From a virus, in IMG/VR virus record IMGVR_UViG_3300029882_000053, positions 1 through 42,300 of that record: 42,300 bases of DNA. One strand, given 5' to 3'. A program made the translations under genes and the position numbers. Position 1 is the first letter of the stretch. Every line of letters starts with the position of its first letter. Below are positions 22,863 to 29,509 of the stretch, piece by piece. The notes under the pieces were generated by a model. It did not search any database. It was not told the origin of the DNA and saw nothing but the letters and a program-made list of their open reading frames with translations.

Positions 22863-23063
22863 TCATTCCTCGGGACGCCCTTCTAGCGTCTCCGACGCGT
22901 CATACGGGACAGTGGCAACCAGCCTCTGCGCCCACTCACATTCCCATTTCCCCGTCATCCGATTGTACTCGGGCCACGCGCTCCACCAATGCCATTCATA
23001 GTCGTCGTCCATGGCTAGATACTTCGCCCAGTAGGGCGCTTGGTCCCATGTCGGTTTGGTCAT
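22863..23063 (-). CDS. Small Trp-rich phage protein
   Basis: A 66-residue protein rich in Trp, Tyr and acidic residues (TWDQAPYWAKYLAMDDDYEWHWW). Its start overlaps the stop of the HNH-AP2 gene (ATGA), making it the last gene of the leftward operon. Proteins of this look are common small accessory proteins in phage early operons. No function is known to me. Confidence 0.6.
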   Translation of the reverse strand: MTKPTWDQAPYWAKYLAMDDDYEWHWWSAWPEYNRMTGKWECEWAQRLVATVPYDASETLEGRPEE

Positions 23064-23761
23064 GCCGCTTCCTTGATATCGATTGATCCATCGCGCTCTT
23101 TTTTGGCCTTACGATATGCTTCATGTGCAGATTCTGGCGATGGGAAAGACCCAAGATACTTTTTCTTGCGATCTATCTTAATGTAGGCCTCCCATCTGGA
23201 ATCGGCGATACGCTTAACTCCTGTGTATCCAGTTTTGTTCTTTTGCTTGCATTCAATCGTCAGCGTGCCACACGACCCAGCAACGGGTGCAATTAATTCA
23301 TGGTTGACGAAATCTCCATGGAGAACCACGGCAGCGCGACAGTACGCATCGTACGCGAACTCCGCTGTCGGGAAGCACCCAAGATGCGTTCTTTTTCCAT
23401 GCACCCGGATCGACGCCATCCACAGCTTTTGATTCTTGTTCCAACAAACGCCCTTATACCCGCTCGTATTTCTACTGTTGAGCGCGGTATTTCGCCCGTT
23501 TTCGGCAACGGTGCAAATTCTTAGGTTGTTCCGCTGATTGTTCCGTGGATTCCTGTCAATGTGATCGATCACCATTTTGTCTCCCCGACAGAGACCCATG
23601 ATGCCTCTATGCATATATATCGTAATCTCTTTTCTGGGCACATCGGGATGCATTGCCCTTCTAGCCCCATAGCCATTCGAATCGGCATGCCATTTGTACC
23701 TGGAAAGCACTTCGTAGTCCTCATCGTCCACTAGTGCGAAGAGGCCTTTTGTCAAAGGCAT
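23060..23761 (-). CDS. HNH homing endonuclease with two AP2 domains
   Basis: From ATG 23761 the product has 233 residues. It has an N-terminal N-link region (KGLFALVDDEDYEVLSRYKW), an HNH core (MHRGIMGL, His51; DHIDRNPRNNQRNNLRIC, ~66-83), then AP2-type DNA-binding modules at ~100-145 (TSGYKGVCWNKNQKLW) and ~176-220 (KTGYTGVKRIADSRW). The frame is open to 23893, but that extension looks non-coding. AT-richer than its neighbours, a sign of recent arrival. The upstream promoter region carries a LexA-type palindrome. Confidence 0.8.
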   Translation of the reverse strand: MPLTKGLFALVDDEDYEVLSRYKWHADSNGYGARRAMHPDVPRKEITIYMHRGIMGLCRGDKMVIDHIDRNPRNNQRNNLRICTVAENGRNTALNSRNTSGYKGVCWNKNQKLWMASIRVHGKRTHLGCFPTAEFAYDAYCRAAVVLHGDFVNHELIAPVAGSCGTLTIECKQKNKTGYTGVKRIADSRWEAYIKIDRKKKYLGSFPSPESAHEAYRKAKKERDGSIDIKEAA

Positions 23762-23930
23762 TTGCTTCAATTTCTTGTCCCGAATGAAGGTTGGGGACTC
23801 AGGGGAATCTCGCGGGCGATAGCCGCGTAAGGTATGATGGCAGAAGCCATGTGGCCCGGATCTCCTGAGGATCGGTTGCGTGGTCAGGGGCATTTGAGCG
23901 TTGACGCGCTCTTATGCCCCGCCTTCATTC

Positions 23931-23950
23931 TACTGTATAAAAGTACAGTT
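23931..23950. promoter_or_regulatory. LexA-type SOS box
   Basis: TACTGTATAAAAGTACAGTT contains CTGT-N8-ACAG, an almost ideal E. coli-type LexA site (also used in betaproteobacteria). On the - strand it lies between TTGTGC and TAGAAT (18-nt spacer), so it could directly repress a leftward promoter for the HNH-AP2 gene. Confidence 0.65.
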
Positions 23951-23967
23951 GCACAAGATTTAGGCGG

Positions 23968-24237
23968 TTATTGATTCGCCCGCACAGCATCGCGGACGTG
24001 GTTGGGCTTGGGCTTGTCGGCTGGGGCAGTGTTGTTGGTGCACCAGAGATCAAGATATTCGCCCGTTGCCACGGCAGGCGTGAATCCCTCAAGCACAAAT
24101 CCCCATAGCCTGGTCATGAAGTCATCATGCAGAGCGTCAGCCTCCTCGGTTGATTTGATAACCGGGTAGTCTGGATTAAGCAGCGCGCGTTCAATTGCTG
24201 ACTTCATCTCGGCGGCGAATTCGTCTTCGTCCATCAA
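23968..24237 (-). CDS. Hypothetical phage protein
   Basis: An 89-residue acidic protein (MMDEDEFAAEMKSAIERALLNPDYPVI..., then LHDDFMTRLWGFVLEGF). Its start overlaps the stop of the upstream gene (24234-24237) and it is the third gene of a leftward trio driven from near 24840. Mainly helical; no motif recognised. Confidence 0.6.
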   Translation of the reverse strand: MMDEDEFAAEMKSAIERALLNPDYPVIKSTEEADALHDDFMTRLWGFVLEGFTPAVATGEYLDLWCTNNTAPADKPKPNHVRDAVRANQ

Positions 24238-24506
24238 TTCTCCCCTGCCCGCACTAGCGGCGCGTCCACCTTACCCATCCACCCAAGCGGTTCCTGAAAC
24301 AACCCTTCGCCATATGCATGAATGCAATCTGCATTGTCGCAAGCGCACCACCAGTCCCATTCACTCGCCTCTGGACGTTGATCGACCAGATCAGCGTTCG
24401 CGTTATAGGTGCTAACTGGGGAGCCGCAGGCGGCGCAAATGTCATGACCGCAGCATTCAGTATGTCGGTCTGATCGGGCCAGCGCGATCAATGGATTGGT
24501 ATTCAC
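24234..24506 (-). CDS. Small Cys-rich, probable zinc-binding protein
   Basis: A 90-residue protein with clustered cysteines: CCGHDICAACG (~18-28) and WWCACDNADC (~51-60), which could form a zinc ribbon. The remaining part is Trp/Gly-rich (EPLGWMGKV). Coupled on both sides by ATGA overlaps. The role is not known; small zinc proteins in phage early operons are often regulators or anti-host factors, which is inference. Confidence 0.6.
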   Translation of the reverse strand: MNTNPLIALARSDRHTECCGHDICAACGSPVSTYNANADLVDQRPEASEWDWWCACDNADCIHAYGEGLFQEPLGWMGKVDAPLVRAGEN

Positions 24507-24811
24507 ACTCCCTCCTTTTGCCCATCACTCGGTGCCCCGTCATCAACCCGCACCCTCGGAAGCCCCATTCTCGACCGCTCATCCAGCATTAGAACCCGAA
24601 AATTCTCAAGCGCTACCAGCCGGCCCAGACCCTCTGCGTTCCAGCATTTGTGGATAACCTCCCGGTAGTAGTCGGCCTCTGCCACCAATGCACGTAACCG
24701 GATGACTTCGAGCACTGTTCGCCGCGTTAGATCGTCATCCGATGTGCGGTAAAGCTCGCGCAGGTTTTCGGTGCTGGGACTGGCGAAGTCGGGGAGTTGG
24801 TGGCGGGGCAT
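24503..24811 (-). CDS. Hypothetical early protein under a LexA-type box
   Basis: A 102-residue, mostly helical protein (ENLRELYRTSDDDLTRRTVLEVIRLRALVAEADYY). Start 24811 is chosen because a palindromic site sits just upstream and the longer frame would run into the attP region; 24850 is an alternative ATG that would place the box inside the gene. It heads the three-gene leftward unit 24811-23968. No motif known. Confidence 0.55.
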   Translation of the reverse strand: MPRHQLPDFASPSTENLRELYRTSDDDLTRRTVLEVIRLRALVAEADYYREVIHKCWNAEGLGRLVALENFRVLMLDERSRMGLPRVRVDDGAPSDGQKEGV

Positions 24812-24824
24812 GGCATGTGCAAAT

Positions 24825-24844
24825 GACTGTATGTTTGTACAGTT
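24825..24844. promoter_or_regulatory. LexA-type SOS box upstream of a three-gene unit
   Basis: CTGT-ATGTTTGT-ACAG (24827-24842) with flanking A/T. It lies 14 nt upstream of the ATG at 24811, an operator-like position. It shares AACTGTAC...ATACAGT with the box at 23931 on the - strand. Confidence 0.6.
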
Positions 24845-24872
24845 TAGCATCGCCCGGCGCACCATCAAATCG

Positions 24873-24932
24873 TGGGAATGACGTTGTAAAAACACAATGA
24901 AATCAATGGTCAGTTTACGACTATCGTTCCCA
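24873..24932. other. Possible integrase arm sites, left of attP
   Basis: TGGGAAT (24873-24879) and GTTCCCA (24926-24932) are inverted copies of the TTCCCA element that also occurs three times on the int side of the core (25072-25100). Arm-type sites on both sides of the core are what a tyrosine integrase needs. No gene occupies 24845-24974. Confidence 0.4.
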
Positions 24933-24974
24933 TTTTCACAGATCGAACCCTTGCAGAATATGGCTTGATGCATA

Positions 24975-25022
24975 GGATTGTGATTCCTGTTGTCGTGGGT
25001 TCGAGCCCCATCAGCCACCCCA
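24975..25022 (+). other. attP core: 3' half of tRNA-His
   Basis: 48 nt from GGATTGTGATTCC (anticodon arm with GTG) through the T-arm GGTTCGAGCCC to AGCCACCCCA closely match the 3' part of bacterial tRNA-His. The 5' half (GGTGGCT... and D-arm) is missing, so this is not a functional tRNA gene. Phage-type genes lie on both sides and the integrase is 85 nt away, which identifies it as attP rather than attL/attR. Integration would rebuild the host tRNA-His gene. Confidence 0.85.
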
Positions 25023-25047
25023 ATCCCCATAAGCTTCTCAAGACATC

Positions 25048-25069
25048 CTACTGTGTAAACTCACAGTAG
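25048..25069. promoter_or_regulatory. Third CTGT-N8-ACAG palindrome, between attP core and int
   Basis: CTACTGTG-N6-CACAGTAG is a perfect 8-bp inverted repeat that also meets the CTGT-N8-ACAG rule. It lies between the core and the candidate arm sites. It may be a LexA or phage-repressor site affecting recombination, or an accessory-factor site. Confidence 0.5.
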
Positions 25070-25071
25070 AT

Positions 25072-25100
25072 AATTCCCAGAAAATTCCCAATTTGGGAAT
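25072..25100. repeat. Repeated AATTCCCA elements, candidate arm sites / int terminator
   Basis: AATTCCCA occurs at 25072-25079 and 25083-25090, and inverted as TTGGGAAT at 25093-25100. The inner pair forms ATTCCCAA-N-TTGGGAAT, which on the - strand is followed by TTTTC and could also terminate int transcription. Confidence 0.5.
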
Positions 25101-25106
25101 CCTCCG

Positions 25107-26126
25107 TTAAAGCCCCCGTCTCTTCACGATCTTGCTGCGGTCATAAACTCGCGCCGTTGTCGCTGGGTTCGCGTGCATATCCGGCAGTGCTCCGCGTTCC
25201 TGTTTATGCTGCGTCACGTAGTATGCGCGCAGGTCGTGAAATGTGAATCGACGGACTAGCTTCTTTAGCCTCAGCGCCTCGTTCATCAACTTCCCCCACA
25301 TCGCCTTGAAGCCTGACTGGGTGTAGTGCGTCCCTGAACGGTTCGGGAAAACATACAGACCGCCTTTCTCGATTCCCTTGAGTCGACCCAGCAATCCCCG
25401 AATCCTCGGCGTCATCTCGATATGCTCGATGACTTCGCCGCGCTTCTTGCCCCGCTGCTTCGCGCGCTTGACGCGGATCACGCCGATCGCCTCATCTACC
25501 TGTGGCCAAGACAGGTCCAGAAACTCCACCTTGCGGTTGCCGGCGAGCGCCGCATACTCTGCTGCCATCCCGATCACCGCCCGCTGGCCGCCCTGTTGAG
25601 AAAGCCAGGTAGCGAACGCCGCGAAGTCTTCCGGCTCCGGCGCTTCCGTTCGTGGCTGCTCCTCGTTTCGCTTCACTTCGCGGCAGGGGTTGTGCTTCGC
25701 CTCGCCCCGCTCGATGGCAAGCCCGATCAGATTGGACAGCAACGCCATCTCCCGGTTGGCACGCACCGGCGCGGACGCCCGCTCTTTGCGCAGGTAGGTC
25801 GCCACATCGGTAGCGTCAATGTCCGCCGCGCGCGAGTCGCCAAAAATCTCGAGCAATGGCCCGCTACACTGCACGTAGTCGGTTCGCGTATAGGCGGAGT
25901 ACCGTTTCCATCCGGGCGTTTCCTGAAACTGTTCCCACAGGCGCTTGACCGTTCCTATATCACCACCCGCACCAGTCAGGTCGAGAACCTTTTTGACCGC
26001 GGCAATCTTGTCCGAGCCAAGGTTGACTGGCTTCCCGTCCATCGGATGGTAGCGATAGGTGAAGCCCTTTTTCGTCTGACGGGCCTCCATGCGCGGAAGC
26101 AGTCCATCGCGCGGCGTGCGTTTCAT
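25107..26126 (-). CDS. int: Tyrosine recombinase, phage integrase
   Basis: A 339-residue protein from ATG 26126 (a start 15 nt upstream is possible). The N-terminal ~60 residues form an arm-binding-like domain (RMEARQTKKGFTYRYHPMDGK) and ~60-155 the core-binding domain. In the catalytic domain Arg198 (LAGNRKVEFLDL), His297-x-x-Arg300 (FTFHDLRAYYVTQH) and the nucleophile Tyr328 (ATTARVYDRSK) are present. It lies next to the tRNA-His attP and would recombine it with the host tRNA-His gene. Its start overlaps the DUF4224 gene by ATGA, giving an xis-int-like pair. Confidence 0.9.
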   Translation of the reverse strand: MKRTPRDGLLPRMEARQTKKGFTYRYHPMDGKPVNLGSDKIAAVKKVLDLTGAGGDIGTVKRLWEQFQETPGWKRYSAYTRTDYVQCSGPLLEIFGDSRAADIDATDVATYLRKERASAPVRANREMALLSNLIGLAIERGEAKHNPCREVKRNEEQPRTEAPEPEDFAAFATWLSQQGGQRAVIGMAAEYAALAGNRKVEFLDLSWPQVDEAIGVIRVKRAKQRGKKRGEVIEHIEMTPRIRGLLGRLKGIEKGGLYVFPNRSGTHYTQSGFKAMWGKLMNEALRLKKLVRRFTFHDLRAYYVTQHKQERGALPDMHANPATTARVYDRSKIVKRRGL

Positions 26127-26332
26127 GCTGCATTTTTCCACTTGGGTGTTGTTCTACGGGCATTCTCTTCTGGCCGACGGTTGACCTGCTCCCATGTAAG
26201 CATTGGATGTCCGTCGGCGCGGCGGGGGGCATCTATCCCTAATGCCCTCTTGATCCATCGGGATTGTGCTGCCCCTTGTTTTAGACCTCCTGTGAGCGCT
26301 ATCAGGTCTTCATTGGTTAGAATATGCATCAT
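26123..26332 (-). CDS. DUF4224 protein, excisionase-like
   Basis: A 69-residue protein (MMHILTNEDLIALTGGLKQGAAQSRWIKRALGIDAPRRADGHPM...). It matches the DUF4224 pattern 'lt.eel..lTg.k....Q.rWL...gi....r.dG.p.lt', a small winged-helix-like protein usually found just upstream of phage integrases. It probably acts as Xis/directionality factor or int regulator. The 5' end lies within the end of the NUMOD4-HNH gene (22-nt overlap), so the nuclease has inserted immediately upstream of its start. Confidence 0.7.
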   Translation of the reverse strand: MMHILTNEDLIALTGGLKQGAAQSRWIKRALGIDAPRRADGHPMLTWEQVNRRPEENARRTTPKWKNAA

Positions 26333-26894
26333 GATCACCGTTAGTATGGGCGCATACGTGACCCCACGATGCTCCTGTAGAGATCCAATAGATGTTGGTC
26401 CGCGAGACTTCAAACTGTTTCGCTATCTCGGCCTTGTCTATCCCCGAAGCCAATAGCGATTTAATGGCCCTCACGTCCGATTCTGACAGTTTTGCATTTG
26501 AATTTTTATTGCCGATCTGCGCCGTCCCATGAGTAATCTTGTCAGCTATATTGTCGACATGGAGGCTGTGCCGGAGATTAAGCAACGCGTTATTGGCCCG
26601 GTCTCCATCGTTATGCGCAACCTCATGATCGTCTGGAACCGGCCCTAGAAATGCCACCGCTACAACTCTGTGAAGCCTGAATACTTTCTTCACCCCATCT
26701 TTGCACAAATTGACCTGACGATATCCCTTGGCCGTTACTATTGGTTTCAGGATTTTTTCTGGTATGCGCCTAGTCGATCCATGGCATGATCCGATGGCTC
26801 TCGCCAGAGATCTTACCCGGCCGAAATCGCTTACTTCGTATATACCTTCATACCCGATTACAGGAAGCCACACTTCATTTGTCGTGGTAGACAT
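26310..26894 (-). CDS. HNH endonuclease with NUMOD4 and HTH (homing type)
   Basis: A 194-residue protein from ATG 26894 (GGAG 6 nt upstream). The N-terminal NUMOD4 motif is EVWLPVIGYEGIYEVSDFGRVRSL (~7-30). An HNH_3-like core follows: FRLHRVVAVAFLGPVPDDHEVAHNDGDRANNALLNLR. The C-terminal module (AKLSESDVRAIKSLLASGIDKAEIAKQFEVSRTNI) is a helix-turn-helix DNA-binding module. Typical free-standing homing endonuclease of phage early regions. Lower GC than its neighbours. It lies just upstream of the xis-int pair. Confidence 0.8.
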   Translation of the reverse strand: MSTTTNEVWLPVIGYEGIYEVSDFGRVRSLARAIGSCHGSTRRIPEKILKPIVTAKGYRQVNLCKDGVKKVFRLHRVVAVAFLGPVPDDHEVAHNDGDRANNALLNLRHSLHVDNIADKITHGTAQIGNKNSNAKLSESDVRAIKSLLASGIDKAEIAKQFEVSRTNIYWISTGASWGHVCAHTNGDHDAYSNQ

Positions 26895-26926
26895 CAAAAC
26901 TCCAAAATCACGTTTAGTAACCCGAA

Positions 26927-27022
26927 TTATATTCGCGCATAATGCTGTCCATTGCCCTTCGACTCGCTGATTTCGAGGATGACTGTTTCGCCGAAGAGGT
27001 CGATTACTTCGCGGCGTTCCAT
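26927..27022 (-). CDS. Tiny ORF, possibly a remnant next to the HNH gene
   Basis: 31 codons (MERREVIDLFGETVILEISE..., ending GQHYARI) starting 2 nt after the stop of the 27025 gene. It reads like the front of a phage protein and ends 32 nt before the HNH gene, so it may be a gene cut short by the HNH insertion, or a complete small protein. Not supported by any further evidence. Confidence 0.35.
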   Translation of the reverse strand: MERREVIDLFGETVILEISESKGNGQHYARI

Positions 27023-27024
27023 GG

Positions 27025-27558
27025 TTAGGCCTCCGCATGCGCGTCCAATGCATCAAGTGCTGCGTACATGTCCCATTTCTGCGACCAATCGGGCGGATCG
27101 TAGTCCTTAATCTCATCGTTCCAATCGCCATTGAACGGGTCTTCGCAGACAGACGTCCAACGGAATCCGATGGCGGGGCAGCCCAGAGGTGACTCGAATA
27201 TCTCCGCGATACGTGGCCAGTGATTGGCGCGCTCTGGGTCGACCGGAAAGGCGCGCAGGAATTCCCTGATATCCGCTGCCGCGCGCGCGTAGTTGGCCTG
27301 CGTCACGATCACATGGTCGTATGTCATGGCGAGGACCGCGCGCAATGGCTTGGGAATGTCCATGCGCTTCCAGAGCGGCCACAGTTCCTCGGTACGGAAC
27401 ATGTATTCAGTATCCGGATAGCGGCTGAACCCACTGCTAACATACCTGGTGAACATCTTTCCCCATACGACCGGCGCGCTGCCGTGTCCGTTGCGGAGTT
27501 CGGCGATTTCTTCGTGGCGCTCACCAGGCCAAACTGCATAAACGTCTGTCGCGCTCAT
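27025..27558 (-). CDS. Hypothetical early protein
   Basis: A 177-residue, Trp- and Arg-rich soluble protein (VYAVWPGERHEEIAELRNGHGSAPVVWGKMFTRYV...). No motif I recognise. Its start overlaps the upstream stop (27555-27558). It is likely a phage accessory protein of the long leftward operon; neighbouring genes give no clear functional hint. Confidence 0.65.
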   Translation of the reverse strand: MSATDVYAVWPGERHEEIAELRNGHGSAPVVWGKMFTRYVSSGFSRYPDTEYMFRTEELWPLWKRMDIPKPLRAVLAMTYDHVIVTQANYARAAADIREFLRAFPVDPERANHWPRIAEIFESPLGCPAIGFRWTSVCEDPFNGDWNDEIKDYDPPDWSQKWDMYAALDALDAHAEA

Positions 27559-27866
27559 CGCTGCTCCTCAGTTGTTTGTCCCATCTCTTCCAGCACCTCA
27601 ATCGCCCATCTCAACGTGGCTTCCGTTCGCGGGCCGGATGCGTTTTCGAGACACCAGCGGAGTTCAGCTTTCAGTGGTTGAAGATCGGACACGGGTTTCT
27701 CTACCGTTTCAAGCAGCTTGCGCGCGAACTGAACATAGCCCCACTGCTTGCAGAAGCCTTCGTGACCACCGGGCATTCTGTTCCAGATTGCTTCGATTTC
27801 GTCGCCCGTCATTGGGTATCCTTGTTGGCAAATAGCGTAGTCGGGAGTACGCAAAGTTGTGGTCAT
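27555..27866 (-). CDS. Hypothetical early protein
   Basis: A 103-residue protein from ATG 27866, chosen because it overlaps the stop of the upstream gene by 4 nt; ATG 27893 would give nine more residues. The sequence (DYAICQQGYPMTGDEIEAIWNRMPGGHEGFCKQWGYVQFARKLLE) is helical. The body resembles small proteins often found in phage early regions; function unknown. Confidence 0.6.
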   Translation of the reverse strand: MTTTLRTPDYAICQQGYPMTGDEIEAIWNRMPGGHEGFCKQWGYVQFARKLLETVEKPVSDLQPLKAELRWCLENASGPRTEATLRWAIEVLEEMGQTTEEQR

Positions 27867-28033
27867 TGCTTCGACCTCTCGTAATTCGCCCATGTCTGTA
27901 TTGCCTCATTGACTGTTTGCTCGGAGTGGCCGCGCTGCAACAACGCTGCGCGCAGTGCGCCGACTTTTCGGATGTACTGGGATCGGGCCAGATTGACGGC
28001 ATCGCGCAGGGCTTGGTAGGCGTCGTCGGTCAC
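27863..28033 (-). CDS. Small helical early protein (GTG start)
   Basis: A 56-residue protein starting at GTG 28033 that overlaps the upstream stop (GTGA) and ends overlapping the next ATG. It reads MTDDAYQALRDAVNLARSQY then RAALLQRGHSEQTVNEAIQT, a compact helical protein. It fills a stretch that would otherwise be empty and is coupled on both sides, supporting reality. Confidence 0.55.
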   Translation of the reverse strand: MTDDAYQALRDAVNLARSQYIRKVGALRAALLQRGHSEQTVNEAIQTWANYERSKQ

Positions 28034-28329
28034 GGTGTAGCCTCGAACATATCAATCGTCTTGTCGTCGCGCGCGGGCTCGGGTTCCTGACTGGCAAGGA
28101 TCTGCTTCAGGTTGCTTTCTCCGTCACCACCGTAGGGCAGGCAATAGCCGTCCCAACCATGGCGGAGCAGATCGGCGTCCGAACTGACGACACCATCGAC
28201 ATTGAAAGCCTTGGATGCATCGTCGCGCCATGCGTCATCGGCCCAGTCCTCCGCCACTTCATGCGCGTGACTTTCGTCCTCAGCCATCACGATCATCGTG
28301 AAGCTGACTTCTACGGCGTATGGTTTCAT
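28030..28329 (-). CDS. Acidic early phage protein
   Basis: A 99-residue protein, strongly acidic (EDESHAHEVAEDWADDAWRDD), with beta-like start MKPYAVEVSFTMIVMAE. The shape (short beta strand then acidic helices) is typical of small phage proteins that bind host nucleic-acid enzymes, but I have no specific assignment. Both ends overlap neighbours. Confidence 0.6.
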   Translation of the reverse strand: MKPYAVEVSFTMIVMAEDESHAHEVAEDWADDAWRDDASKAFNVDGVVSSDADLLRHGWDGYCLPYGGDGESNLKQILASQEPEPARDDKTIDMFEATP

Positions 28330-28751
28330 GGCTTCTCCTCACTCTGCGACCGGGCGGCGATAGCGGCATCTACTCGCTCATCGAAACTATCGGGCGTAAC
28401 CTCGGTACGGTTGTTCCCGCTATCATCTCTGACGGCTTTCGTTGTCTCGCGCAAATAGCGATACCGCTCAGCATCCATCTGCACCGCAAACAACTCCTGC
28501 GCATGCTTCTCGCAATCAGCGCGGAATTCGAGGCGGAGGCGCTGGTTTTCTTGCGTGAGCGCTTCTACCTCCCTCTCCGACTGCCGCAGACTCGCTGCAT
28601 ACAGCGTCGCCAGTTCGGTCTTTGCGGTGAACTGGCCGGAGAGGGATTCGAGAGCATCGGCTGCATCGTCCTCGTCCGCGTTCGGCAGCCTTCCGGTCGG
28701 CTTCTGGTGGCGCAACCGCTCTATCAGAGCCTTGATTTCGTCTGCTGTCAT
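28326..28751 (-). CDS. Coiled-coil early protein
   Basis: A 141-residue protein with a coiled coil at ~50-85 (LATLYAASLRQSEREVEALTQENQRLRL) and the motif DAERYRYLRETTK (~92-104), commonly found in small phage proteins of the Ea22-like kind. An N-terminal helix (ADEIKALIERLRHQK) starts it. The gene ends immediately before the next ORF's stop region and is in the same leftward operon. Function unknown. Confidence 0.65.
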   Translation of the reverse strand: MTADEIKALIERLRHQKPTGRLPNADEDDAADALESLSGQFTAKTELATLYAASLRQSEREVEALTQENQRLRLEFRADCEKHAQELFAVQMDAERYRYLRETTKAVRDDSGNNRTEVTPDSFDERVDAAIAARSQSEEKP

Positions 28752-29006
28752 TTACCAGTCCCTCGTCTTGAGAAGTTCCTTCACCGACAGCAGGCATTGT
28801 CTGTCAGGCAAATCGCCGCCGCGCCACACCCGGACGACAGAGCAGAAGTAGGCGCGACCAGTTTCGATTCCATCCTTGCGCTCACACATCTTCACGGTGT
28901 CATCTGTTTGATACCCGCGATCAGGAACAGCGAATCCACCATCTACCCGACCACTCCACACCATGTCGAACAGCTCGTGATCGCATTTGAGAATGTGGAC
29001 GGTCAT
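28752..29006 (-). CDS. ASCH/DUF3850-like small protein
   Basis: An 84-residue protein whose opening VHILKCDHELFDMVWSGRVDGGFAVPDRGYQTDDTV resembles the DUF3850/ASCH-type layout, where 'H.lk....f..v..G.K..e.r..dr.y..gD.v.l' is typical. ASCH/PUA-like domains bind RNA or modified bases. Family assignment is tentative. The start overlaps the upstream gene's stop. Confidence 0.5.
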   Translation of the reverse strand: MTVHILKCDHELFDMVWSGRVDGGFAVPDRGYQTDDTVKMCERKDGIETGRAYFCSVVRVWRGGDLPDRQCLLSVKELLKTRDW

Positions 29007-29509
29007 GGCTGCTCCGCATCTGGTTGTGCTGCATCCGGAAGAGTGCGCGCAATAATGTCGTCAACTGTGTATGACCATTGATGCTGCCACTGCTGGCGGG
29101 CAAGATGGACCACGCCGCGTATCTGCTCATCGGTCAGCACTTCCGCCCTTGATGGTTGCGCTGCTGCGGGATGGGTGGCCTCGTCTTTTAGGTGGTGAAC
29201 GACTTCTTGAAGGTCCGAAAGCAACACCATGCGCCAGACATCACCAACGGGTCGACCAGAATTTCCAACGCTTCTACTGGACGGCGGTTCCTTGGCGGCT
29301 TCTATCAGCCTACTCATCACGAACTCCTTTGTGCGCCATACATCAGGCACCGCCTCCTCTGCCGACGCTATTGGATCGCGATGGGTGTAGACGATTCGGC
29401 GTTCCACATATCCGAAGGTCTCGTACTTGTCGTAGACGTCTTTCGATACGTCGCCCCAAACGGTTTCGGGATGCGACCATCGTGTTTGGTAGACCGGCTC
29501 GCTCGTCAT
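29003..29509 (-). CDS. Hypothetical early protein
   Basis: A 168-residue protein. The N-terminal half (VYQTRWSHPETVWGDVSKDVYDKYETFGYVERRIVY) contains short beta strands. The C-terminal part has LTDEQIRGVVHLARQQWQHQWSYTVDDIIART, a short module I have seen attached to various small phage proteins. Function is not known. ATGA overlaps on both sides tie it to the Mom-like gene upstream. Confidence 0.6.
   Translation of the reverse strand: MTSEPVYQTRWSHPETVWGDVSKDVYDKYETFGYVERRIVYTHRDPIASAEEAVPDVWRTKEFVMSRLIEAAKEPPSSRSVGNSGRPVGDVWRMVLLSDLQEVVHHLKDEATHPAAAQPSRAEVLTDEQIRGVVHLARQQWQHQWSYTVDDIIARTLPDAAQPDAEQP

Noticed and set aside
23762-23893. N-terminal extension of the HNH-AP2 gene
   Set aside because: The extension has no family resemblance; the KGLFALVDD start at 23761 matches the other HNH-AP2 protein in this window.
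24940-25022. Functional tRNA-His gene
   Set aside because: Only the anticodon arm, T-arm and 3' acceptor strand are present; D-arm and 5' acceptor strand are missing.
25422-26456. Long + strand open frame opposite the integrase
   Set aside because: Antisense shadow: the - strand has an intact catalytic integrase.
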